From Lingula anatina (lineage: Eukaryota; Brachiopoda; Lingulata; Lingulida; Lingulidae): a stretch of 60,000 nucleotides of DNA. The number at the start of each line of letters is the position of its first letter. Within the stretch, counting starts at the first letter, position 1. A program made the translations under genes and the position numbers. Positions 26,501 through 39,300 of this stretch are shown piece after piece. The notes beneath the pieces are model-generated. The model was not told the origin of the DNA and did not search any database. It was given only the letters and a program-made list of their open reading frames with translations. The stretch lies in contig NW_019774547.1 of NCBI RefSeq assembly GCF_001039355.2, positions 188,001 to 248,000 on the forward strand, written 5' to 3'.

Positions 26501-29500
26501 TATGATTTTTCACTTCTTTGTTGTTTTCAAAGCATGAAATGTACCAATATCTTTCACAGGATATTTTAACTGTACAGAATTATTTCTATGACAAATAAAA
26601 TGGATGTATAGTATACTGTTGTCACAGCTGAATTCTTCCCATATTTCATTACTCATAAAAAATGATTGAGCCTACATATAACCCTAGAAAATGTTTGTTT
26701 TGTTGCTCCTGTTTCCTCATATTTCATCAGCCTTTTATATTCATGTAAAAAAAGCCTTTGTAATGTCCTTGTATCAGACCCACTGTTAAGTTGTCATTGT
26801 GTAAGTGGCAAATTTAGAATGCTGTATAAGACAGCATCAGTACTAGTAATTTTTAACCAAATGTTTATTCATCTGAAAAGAAATTATCCCAAGAGCATTA
26901 TTTACTGGGGTCACATCAAATAGCAAATATGTGAAGTAAAATCAGGTGGACTAAGTGAGTGGTAAAGCATTTTGGAAGTGTTTTTATGAATTACATCAAA
27001 GCATACATTATCGACTTTGGTGACTGAAAATGTTTATCTGAAATATGAAAGCAAATAGCGTGTTTGATGTACTGAAATGATATATATGAGTATCAAGAAC
27101 ACTAGTAATTTATGTGGTAACATGTGGGTGTGTGTGTCTCTGTGAGACCGTATACACATCCACATGCTCATAAAAGCCGTCCTCTGGGTCTTTTGGAAGA
27201 CGGTCACAATTTTAAAGTTTACATTGATGGGCATCTAACTTTTCCTGTCAGAAGACAAGTCAAAAATGGATGATAGATCAACAAAGATAATTTGGAAGAC
27301 TAACAGAAAATATCGCTGGATCTGCCCCTGTGTAACTTCCCTCAGAACCTAGGGACACACCTAGTACTTTACCAAATGTGACATGAGGAAACATTTTACA
27401 GGGAAATTTAATTGTCTGGAGATTGGGGGATAATGAGGAACAGCCAGATAATCCTCTTATTTGCCTTAACAACCATTACAATGTTTTCTGTGTGCATGTT
27501 GATAATTCTGAATATCTAATCGTCATGCCTTCATAAATGCAATATTAATAGGGTAAATTAATGCTTTGTATTATTTCTCTTAATTGGTTTTCTTTCTCTT
27601 TTGAATATCTTTTATTGAGTGCTTTAGGGATGCATGATGTTTTAAATGTAATGGCCACACGCCTCTCATTAAGCTTCATGCATTCAAATGTATATATATA
27701 TTCATAAATTAACATACTAGTAAGACAGTACTGTCTCTTATGTGCTACCATTGTGAATATAGAAGATATACTAAATACCTACACTAAACAACATTCAGTG
27801 AAATATAAAAGATTAAAAGCTTGAAAAGATAATAAGTGAGGAAAAAAATAACAAAAAGTTCCACTTAAAGTACTGTTATGCCATTTATTTAATTTTTGTC
27901 AAAAGAAAAAATATAACGATTTGGTAAGTGTTTGATATATTAATAGATTGTATTGTTTATCAGAACCCTTGGCAAAGTCTGAAAAACTGCATGAAATTGT
28001 GGACTCAGAATACATGATGCATTAACCTTCATCTCGGTAATATGTCATTGACAACATTAGGACATCAGTTGGAGAATTTAGGGGGACACATAGGTTTTAC
28101 GGATGAGTCAAATGGGAGCTATCCATTATACCATCGCTGCTGTTTCTATCTGGAGTGGAGATGGCAAGTTGTTCCCCAAATGCAATTTTGACTCTCTAAT
28201 GAAGTTTTGCTGATATATTAGGCTTAATTACTTTTTTTCCTTTGCACACTTGTACTTCTCACAACCTGAGGCACATTTATCATGCTTGGGTTAGAGGTTA
28301 TCACCTTTGTGGAAATCCTTCCAAGAAAACTACTCAAAGAAATGAGTCTGGTAAGGGAAAAGCTGAGGAAATGGCCATTAAGTAAGAATCAGGCAAAGGC
28401 AGTTTTAAAATAGAATATTTTCAGATATGGTGAATGTACCATGGAAGTTGTTTAGATACTTGATAGAAAATGGTAACCACTGCTAAGTCGAATCACAGGG
28501 TTATCTGTCGATGTAGCCTGTGTTAATGTTGATCACTCTGTACACATATCAGCCCCCCTCTTTAAGTGTAACTTACTGTGGTTTTTGTAACCACATTATT
28601 TGATAGTAGCTCAAGATATTTTCCAGGTAAAAGCAACTTTGATAGCTATGATTAGATGTTTTCAAATTGAAAAGTAACAGTTGTCTGTGAGTTAAAACTG
28701 AACATTATGATTGTACTCATATACCTAAGAAAAAAGATTCTTTGTCAACCATTCCCCACTACTGTGGGTGTTTAATCAAAATGATTAAATATGACAAGCT
28801 AAGGATATTTCCACCAAGGCATAAAAAAGCTTTTAAGTGGAAATGATTTGGAATTGTACAAAGTAAAGACACATTACATAAAACAGTGTCTTTGTATTCT
28901 TACTGAATAGAAACCCCTGCCCATAAAACATTAAAACACAGTTTTCTTCAGGTTATTGTCTTAGGTTGAATGAGTCTTGTTTTTAATTGTTCTCTAGAAA
29001 TTATGTTGTAAGCAGTATAGATTGGGTACACTAAAAGTGTCATTAGTTGCTATACCTTTCTCATCCCTGATATTTTTCCTCGATAAACAAACTGTTAATT
29101 ATAGTCTTCAAATTGCCTTGGGATATTTTTGAATGATGGTTTTATTGTCATGTCATCCTAGTTATATATTTGTGTTTTTCTAGGTGTTCCACTATTGAGG
29201 TGTTTACCTGTGAAAGGGAGAGCAAGCAGGAAACTGAGACCCCATTGAATCCAGAGACTGGAGATGGGTGAGTATGGTTATCCTGTGACAATGTATGGCC
29301 GTTTAACAATGTCAACAGACCGTTTTATGGAGGACTTGATGGGAAAGCGTGGAAGTGCGTCATTAACTTGCAACTGAACCACTCGCCTTGTTGACTTTAC
29401 AGCTTGGTGTCTGCAAAAAGACTATTGAAATTGTAGTCTAACTTTAAATCATTCACGTGTTAGCTTAAGTTCATTATATTGTAATTTGGTTCTATTTTGT

Positions 29501-32500
29501 CTGATTTTTCACAGGCCACATTTAACTTTTATTGATTAGTATTTACTCGTCTTAAATACCCTTTTCTTCCAGCTTCAATTTATCCAAGATTCCCTTTCAA
29601 TCAATAAATTGTAAATGTTTCACCGGGACACACGTCTCATCAGCGAAGAGGAAACTGCTCAAACCTCCTCATTAGGGCTCTTGAAAAGGTGTTTCATTGG
29701 TAATGGACTGCGGCTGATGGGAGGGGGGAAGGAAAACACAGGGAGAGCTGATCATGTGAAAGTGAACCCATTTCGCACAAGTACGAAGGGAAACCAACTC
29801 CTTTTTTGGCGAGATTAAACTAAAACATCAGAAATGTCAACCAAGTTCTTTCATTAATTTTGTCTAGATAGACAATAAAAGTTTTATTTACTCTTGGAGC
29901 TGAGGTTGCTGAGATGGGAATATGAAATGGCATTGTCTCATGTTTAGTTGTAATTTATTGAAAGGCTGCGTATGTTGAAGAGTGATATTGCTCTTGTGTT
30001 GTACAATGAAGGTTGGGGCCATAACATTATGAATTATTTCTGCAATTTGTTTTGCCAGCTTTTGACGTGTGTTAGAGCCTTTTTATTATTAAAATGGTGT
30101 TCAAAACATTCTATTCAAAGAATTTCTATTAAATTATTTGCTGTATGTAACCATAAGTATTATTAGAACTGTTATCCAACTTGTTGTATTTTTTAAAAGA
30201 AAAAAGATTTTTTGTATACAGCATTTGATATTTTGAGAGGCAGAATTATTTGAGTCAAGAGGATTTGTCATCATATTACATTGCGGGCTTCTCTTAGCTA
30301 GTAGACTTGACAGTAAGCATGTCATAAAAATGACAACCTATCTAAGTCAATTTGATTCCATATCAATTTGATATTGTCCATGATTAATTTTGCCGCTTTG
30401 GAGGAGACGGAAGCTCTTTGTAAAAATTCTGTGGTATATTCTGAATAATTTAGATGACTTAGATAATGTACTAAATTTATTTCAGTTTGTTCATACAGAC
30501 ATTAAAAAGGAGGCCTCTTTGTCACAAACGTTTGTATTTGAAAGTAAGACTGGGTGATAACATGGAACTGAGGTAAATTTAAGCAAATGAGGATGTGATG
30601 GGCCTCCATCTGGCGACGCTGCTTAACTCAGAAAACATCAGTGCCACATTTTTCCACAACACTGTCTGACAAGATAGAATGCTTGATTAAACAAGTTTGT
30701 GTAAAGCTGCCTAAATACATGACGAAAATATGACCATTATAGATATAGACTTGCATGTGATTGGCTCTCCTGGGACCACTCACCTAATTTGGACGGTTAT
30801 TAATTGCCGAAGGACATGATTTACTTGTTTCACTCCTAATCATCTCTCTGAGTTTATTGCAATAGGCACATATTTGTGTGTGTTTAATACATATTTTGCA
30901 GAAGGTTATTAGTAATTACAGTTCAGAACTCACCTTTTAATAAAAAAAAACTGGCTGACTTTGTACCAGCCTGGACATCAGTAAGGGACTAAAAAACTAA
31001 ATCAGCCAATTTTACTGATGGACGAAATGCATTAATATGGAAAAAAGTAGGACTAAATATAGGACTGCATTTGGCAAATGTCTTAAATGCTTTACATGTA
31101 AACTAGTGCAACCACGCCACCAATGGGGAAGAGAACTGAATTTACCCCCTCTAATTTGACCAAATTGCTTTCAAACTCGGCCATTGGTGAGCTTGCTCCT
31201 CGGAGTTCATCCTCTCTCAAATCTCATTAACGCAATCAGCAAGAACATCTGCATGAATACAAGCCTTTCTCAGACTGCTTATCATTGAGTTGCATCTTAA
31301 AGCTTTTCATTCGGAAAGAGGAGCGTTTAATACTTTTCCTGACAGAGAAATCCCTTTGGAGATTCACTTGTTTAAGATACTAGGGCTTAGTTAACTAACA
31401 GAAGCTCTCTCAGATCACATGACATTTTCTCGGAAAAAAGCAGACAGGATGTTTGTATTACTCTTTATGAAAACCAAGCAATAAGAAAAATAAGAATGTG
31501 AAAAAAACAAGAATGTGTGAATGTACCATTCTTAGGCACTTTGATGAAGTCTCTCTCATTATTCCAACACTTTGTTGATGTTGAAAGTACAACACTAATT
31601 GTTTTGTGGAGTTTCTATCCCCCCCTTGCACCTGTCTAGCTAAACCTACACCATATCTATCAAAAACTGGGATGCAAGCGATAAATTAAAGTGTCTGTAT
31701 TGTAAGTTGTGGTTCATTACCACAATATGGTGTTGATATTATAAATTTATGTAATTATGTAATGATGTGCTATGCCAGTTCATCCATAACAAAAGAGAGA
31801 GAGAAAAATGTTACATTTATCTATTTGTTTTCAATTTAAAAACAACCATTGAATATGTATCATTTTGCTTTTGCAAGGATAAATATTTTATGTCATTTGC
31901 AAGATTAAATCCCTTGTTTTTATTCTTAGGGATGCCATTCAAGATGGAAAAGAAAAAATCCTCACTCATGCTCTGTCACACAATGACAAATATTATGCAA
32001 TTTGTGACGATTTCAAAAAACTCCGTTTATACGCAACCCATCCAGAGTGGAAAAAAATAAGTTCCAGGTGAGTTTATCCTTACAAAGAAAACAGAAGCAC
32101 CATTTTGTATGTGCACAATTTGCAGGTGGGGGTTTGATCTATACCAAAGGGATAAAAGCCATCGTAGGTGGGCATTAATTTGTTAGGGTGGGAAGAGGAG
32201 AGTAGATTCCAGTTGTTTCAGTCTTTTCAGTAACTATGTATTGTGCTGTGTTATCATAAAAGCAATAAGTCGACATTCCTTCAAAAGTTCACCTGGTTCT
32301 AATCCAGACATGCAAGCCAGTCATCCTGGGCCAGTGCATTCCCTCTCAGTACCGATTGTTACCCATGTGTGCTGTGAAAAAAGGTCAGATGTTACCCATC
32401 TGATGATGTCTTTTCTGCTATTTCTATATCTAAGGTGTTCAGCTTCATCGAGTTTTGGCGGACATGTAATTTTGTAATTAATACAGATAGAATTATTGGA

Positions 32501-33721
32501 CCAAAAAGTGCTACATGATCATTGTACATTGCAATTCGTAATTATGATAAGCAGTAGTCATTTCATTACATTTTGCTTTCTGAATTTGCCAAGCTATTTC
32601 TCCATGATAATTATTATCCCCCAATTGATGAGAATTCTTTTTGCATTTCAAATTAAGAAATACCAATTCATTTCCAATGTTTGGGGCAGTCTTTTTTTCT
32701 GCCTTTACACCTCAAGGAAAGAATGAATATTTTTGCAATTCTAAAAGGGAAAAACAAATATTATCATTGTATATATTTTTGGTGTTAATGACTTAAGTGT
32801 ATCAAATGGGCAGATATTTTTTGCAAGATTTAGATTTAGACAAATACTTTTTATGCAGGTCTTCCCATTTGAATTAAGAACAACCCTAGTGAATTAAAAA
32901 ATTCTAATAGATGCATAATAGAAGGAGTGCAGTTCTGAAGAAATTTATAGCATAATTTGTATTTTGTTTTACAATATGGAGAATTAACCCTAAAGAGAGT
33001 TTAAAAAAAGCAGGGATGAATTGAGAGAAAGAAAGAATGAAAGAAAGAAAGCAGAATCAAGTTGCTTGTAGGGTATATCATTGATTATGTGTATTGGGAA
33101 ATTAATACTTGATACAAAGAGATCTCAAACAGTCAAGAAATTTTTCTACCTTCATTGAGCCACCATTCAAATTTATCAGAACCTTCTCTCCACCAAACAC
33201 CCCAGAGACTTTCTTAGTCATTTTGGACCTAAAAGTGACCCATTCCCTGAACCCCAACCACATCCCCTACCCTATCCCCCCCAGGCTTATTTAAATCTTT
33301 AGGTACTATAATGGCCAGAACTTTTACTAGAAAGAAGTCTTGCTGAAAGACCTGTTTGTCAGTGCAGGCAAAATGACAGAATATCCACTGATTGGTTTGA
33401 TTTGGTACCAACCAAAAGATCACATGACAATTGCATTTTTTATTTTTCTTTTCCACTCTTTCTAAAGATCTGTAGCAAGAAGAGCTACTGCCATAGTGTT
33501 TACCCATGACCTGTCCCAAGTCCTTGTAGCTGACAAGTCAGGAGATGTGTACAGCTTTTCCCTCACAGACCTGAACAAACCAGGAGAGCTTCTGTGTGGT
33601 CATTTGTCCATGCTGCTGGACATGGTCAGTATATTACCTAGAGTGTGTACTTGATTTATTTGTTTATTGTATTACTTGTATAATGAATACTGTCATGTTA
33701 CAAACAACATCATCATCATCA

Positions 33722-33768
<47 letters not shown>

Positions 33769-36364
33769 GCTTATATGCAAATCTCTGCTTGTAGTACAAT
33801 CAATGTTAGCAATCAACAAGCAATGCAGAACACCAGTATGGGATAACAGTTGACACATTAATTGGAGTGAAAATCACCTCTTTCTGAGACTGACCATCAT
33901 TAATTTTCACCAGTGGTCTGCAAATGGAAATAATTGTGTAAAGTGAATTAGTAGAAAATGGTGCTTTGTTTTGTATTTGATTAGTGCTAGAGATATGAGG
34001 TTATTGTTATTTATCATCTTGGGACAGATTGAGCTTCAATAAGAAGAGAAACAATGTATTTTGTTTAAAAAAAAAAACATCAGATGTCTTTTTCTACATT
34101 TTATGATAATTGGCAGCATACATAATACATCAATAGAACATCAGTTCGATTTTGTTTGTTTTAAATATATCAATATATAATGACCCTCTTTTTTTCTTCT
34201 TCTTTGAGTATGAAGTTGCGCCCCTTTTCCCCATACACTAAAAGTAGACTGTGAGCTGACACACGAGTGATACTCTCAGCCCACACAACACACACACCCC
34301 TCAAATAGCGACAAAGGATATACACAATTCCTACTTCCTCCACACTAATGAGTCTATACAAAACAACACACTTAGCTTGATAATTATCAGATTGCTTCGT
34401 CATTACATAGTGTGTAGGGTACTTTTGGTATAATCTTCTTATATGACTTTTCTTATTGGTTGTAGGCAATTACATCCAATGGCAGATACATCATCACAGC
34501 AGACAGAGATGAGAAAATACGAGTTGGTCATTACCCAAATGCTTACAACATTGCAGGATTCTGCCTTGGGCACGAGGAGTAAGACATTTTCAAATGAAAT
34601 TGTACTAATATCCAGTGACATTATTCAATTCTGCTACCATTGTCATAAGTAATGAAGCGTATGATATGTGAAGTGGTATATTTCATGTGAAGGGCTCAGT
34701 GTTATTAGTGGAATTTGAATCTGTAATGAGGTCTTAAATATTATATGACCTTGCGAAAGAATAATAGCTGTGCCAGTGTTGAACTGTACTCTATGTATAT
34801 GAGTCGAATATTGCAGAGGTGTTGGGAGAATTCAGTTTTTTTTTTAATACATGTTCATATGGCACAATTTAAACAGTATGAAGTACTTCAAAAGTACAGG
34901 GTGATTTTTGTGTTAAAAAGCTAATACTGTGACTGAGAACGAATACATGCCATCTTTATAACATAAACCAAGTAAAATATAATGTTAATGAAATATGAAA
35001 TTAAGATCTCAAATGGAGATTGATAATGTTGGTAGATGGTGTCAACTTATGAAATTAAAAGATGTGAAATGTCTTTAGATATAGTATTCCGACGGAATTA
35101 ATGAGATTAATTTAATACTGGGTATTATGGGAAAGGTATTGAAAACATGATCAAAATATATTATAGTATTTCATGCCAATAATTTACCCCTTTGCCTTTG
35201 ATATTTTTCAAAACTTCTTGTGATTATAATTTCATTTGTGAAATTTCATGGATGTTGTCTGTTTGTAAATCTCTAATCAAACAATTTGAACAAGTAATCT
35301 TAGATGTAATAGAATACAATGCAATTTGGCTCTGCTCCAATTAAGAATGATGAAAAACAGAGCTACAAAACAGCTGTAATTTGCATACATATTATGAAAA
35401 TACCTTGAAATAAATAAGCATGATTATTCTCTATTTGTAAATCATGTTTAATCATGAGAATATGGGTAAAGTTATTTAGTATTATATACCATTTAACAGA
35501 TATTAAAATAATGTTAGCATTGAAGAATACAGAGGACCCATAATACTCATTACTTAAATGGGAAAGTCAAGTGCACTTTCCTTTACCTCTGCAACTCTCA
35601 GTCACTTCACCCATTAAGAGTAAAGGATGAAAAGCAATATCCTGGTAGGCTTTTGGGTTCAGAAAGCATTCCTCACCAAATAATCCTCTGGGATTCAGAT
35701 GCATGTTAAACCAATAAAGAACACATTTACTTAATCAGAAATCTGATACAATTGCATTATTTGAAGAATTATTGCAAGTTTTTCTTCAAATTTTGTCTTC
35801 CAGGTTTGTGAGCAAATTGTTGATCCTTAAAGATGACATTCTTGTATCTGGAGCAGGGGTGAGTCATTTGATAATGTGCAGTAATAGATTGGTAATATGT
35901 GGCAGTTACCATTTGTTCATCGACTAGAAATTTTGACAGTCAGCAGAATCTAATATGTTAAGCTTGACTTAACATGTAAGTGCATAGAGCATTTTTCTTC
36001 TTTTTTTTCCTAGTGAAAATTTAGTTGCATCTGTAGTTTTATTTATAGTCAAAGGTGACCTTTGTTAAACTAGTATTTACATGAGAAATAATTTGTTAAT
36101 TTCTGACTATATGTACTACCCAGTAGATTATAATTCTAAAAAATGCTTTACTGGAAAAGTATTGCTGAATTGTGGCTTTCTCCCACAATGGACTTGGTTT
36201 TATTGAGTTAACTTATTGATTGGATTGGCTTTATCTGTCAGTATGGTCATATAATTGATTTTATGAGTTGTTTTGGTGATTAAAATTTATTTAAACCCTA
36301 CCCTTCCAAAATGCATTTGGCAAAATGCATTTGTAATTTTTTTTCAGTTTTCTATAGGATTCAT

Positions 36365-36399
<35 letters not shown>

Positions 36400-39300
36400 A
36401 TTTCTTTTCATGCTTCAAAGTCTTACATGGCTCATAGCAGTTCCTCTCATTCTAGATATAACCTCACTCATAAAAATTTCTCAGATTCTGAAATTGATCT
36501 ATTTATCTTCAAGGATGGCACTGTGCGGTTTTGGAATTTGGAAACATTTCAAGAACTTTACTGTCTTGACTGTGCCCAAGATCTGCCCTCAGAAATGCAT
36601 TCCTCAGAAAACACACAAGTTGCTGTCAAAGCTATGCAGTTCTTTACAAAATATGACATACTTGCTGTTGCTGCAGATAGGTGAGTTTGTGTTAATTGAT
36701 ATGCAAGGTCAGGAAAGGGAGACTTCATGGCGTGGTGATTTTGAAAAGCAGAAGTAGTTTCTAAGAAATGGAGCCTTCGTGTGTCAATATTAAAACTGTC
36801 TCAGAAGCGGTGGTGTAGGTGCCAAAGCTCAGTTTTCTGTATGTGGGATGACAGTGATATTTTTAACCTTTTGACATCTAGATTTATACCTGCTAAACTG
36901 ATCTGGAGACAGTAGGTGGATGTAATTCTTCTAAAATGGAATATCCACTGCATAAACAAAAATTTCAACAGATGGAAAATAATTAATTGGAACATAATTG
37001 TCTTGACATTTTTTCTTTGGCATTTAGTTTGAATGTCTTTCTCCCATTCTAAATCCTAATTATCATTTATTCATTTCTTCATGAAGAAGAAACAAATCTC
37101 TTGATGTCTCTAAGTTTCTTAAGTCTTTGCCTAAAGCTTTATCCCAGGATATTCGTCCTTGAATTCAGATGCAGCACCTGAAAAGCCTCAGTAGCCACAC
37201 GTTCACTTTGAAAATCTTATTTTCCTTGAGCCCACCGAAGATAAATCGTCCAGTAAAGGTCAGGCTGGAAAGTGACAATGTTGTGGATACATTTAAGTGT
37301 ATCAGTTGTTTTGAAATTGCACTGGTCCATTCCTTTTCTTTGTCAGAAGATAAATCACTGTGAAAGTTCAATCTTTGAAGGTGTTCACTGTTGTGCTAGC
37401 CTTGCTGCTTCCTCACACTGAGAACCAAGTCATTAAGTGTGATGGAGAATAATGGTTACAAAGGGCCAGACCTGCAGTAAGTAGACATTGATACAGAGCA
37501 GGGGACAAAGCCTCGTGTTACAGCAAACATGCTGTGAGATGCCGGACCTTGAGTGGGAAACTCATCAGACCAGTTACCGCAATGAATCTTGAGAAAAGAA
37601 TAATAAGCTCAAATTTTTTCTCTAATTGAAACATTCATTTCCTGGTATAGGTCACTAAGCTACAAAAGAAAGAACATTAATAGCCTGTTCTCAAGTGTTG
37701 ACATTGGCAAATCTTTCTAAAGATTTTATTAATATTATGGTGCAATTATAAGCCCAGCATACATATTCTGTTCTGGACATTATGACATTGTGTTTTCTCT
37801 CTCCTCCTCCTTTTCCTCCTCCCACCAAAAAGAAAAAAATTAATTGAGTCATAATATAATATTGTGTTTAAAAATGTTACATTCATAATTGAATAATCAA
37901 ATCTTATTTTAAAATGTTATTTAGGACTAAAAACATTATATGAAGATCTCTCAATCGATTGTCATTGAGATCAACCCATTCATGTATTTTACAGGTTGTT
38001 TTTTTGTCAATATTTTCAAACAAACAGATGATTATATATAATGTGATTAACTGGGGAAGTATTTCCTGGCCAATTTTATTATCCAAGCATTTTTGCCATC
38101 CCATCCCGCTTTACCGAATTGTTTGTTGTGATGAATAAAATATATCATTTTGTAATTTGATCTCAATGTCAGGCTGTCATTTCAACTTTGTGTATATATA
38201 ATGCATGATGTTTGAACAGCAAGTATTCAGACACTTTTTTTTAGCTCACCTCCCAGGTGTAAATTACCATTTGCGGAAAAAAAGCATCTGAAAAAAAAGG
38301 GAAAAAAAGCTGTTATCCACATTTTATCCTAGTATAATGCACCAATGCAATGTGTAGTGTACAAGTACAGAATAAAAGCCAGGGAGGTTTTTCAAATGCT
38401 TAGTTGTGTGCTTGGAAGTAGTTTGTATTGTGTTGTATGATGAATCACACAGATTACAATGGCTATCACTTATGGCAGAGCTGGTAGACTGTCATTAATA
38501 GGCGGTCACTCTCTGAGTACCTGAGTAATCCATTACCTTAAGTGACGTCTTTGGACAATGACATTGGAGTGACCAGGGGTCAAGGGGGCATGTGGAATTA
38601 ACATGTCTTAATTGTCACCTGAGTTAAATAGCCATCATGAGAAAACACTTTGAGTTTATTTTGCCTGTAAACTTTTCAAGTGGACAATAGGCAAGGCCAT
38701 TAAACAATGCTATTGACTGTTTATTATGTTTCCTAGTTATTTCTATAGCAGAAGATCTGCTGGAGCATTTAGGTTTCGTTTTGACAGGAAATACAGAACA
38801 TCTGTTTTGGGCATATGGTCTAAAATTGAAGGTGATTTGATCAGTTCATGATGTTAACATTAAATACATTTTAGGTCACCTATACACTGATAGTCAGGTC
38901 CTTTGTGGTACTAAAGAGAAATTACTTAATTATCAAATTACAAATCATAATGTTTGTATTTGCATTTATGGAAGAACTGTCAATGTGAAATTATATCATA
39001 AAAAATAACGTGTGTGGTTAAAAAGGCATGGGCATTGTCATCCCCACCTGTCTTTCATTTCTCTGTCCTATTTTAGCCTCCTTCAATGTCACACCTCTGT
39101 AGCAATGATCTTTTAAGAGTTATCCCTTTACATATCTCAGATCATCACTGACATACCTGCTTAATCTTTCTCAAGCTTTGCCAAAGAGCACTGTAGGTGA
39201 CTTGAAGAACAGCATTTGCATCATTGTGGTTTTTAATGATGCAAATTCCAGTCGTTTCACGGGAAAAATAATGAGAGAGATTCGCAGTTATAGAATATGA

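Larger units (their letters stand above)
23620..29183 (+). other. WDR4 intron 1 with transposon insertions
   Basis: 5.6-kb intron flanked by GTAAGT and TTTTCTAG. No other gene seen. Contains two short inverted-repeat elements (25131-25303, 25656-25870) and an ATATT pentanucleotide repeat at 24318-24346. Confidence 0.8.

Noticed and set aside
31767-32060. 97-codon plus-strand frame ending in WDR4 exon 3
   Set aside because: Wrong frame; the WDR4 frame over the same exon ([20 protein letters not shown]) connects in phase with both neighbours.
33596-33858. Poly-Leu / poly-Asn reading frames
   Set aside because: Translation of the CAT/TTA microsatellite in WDR4 intron 4.
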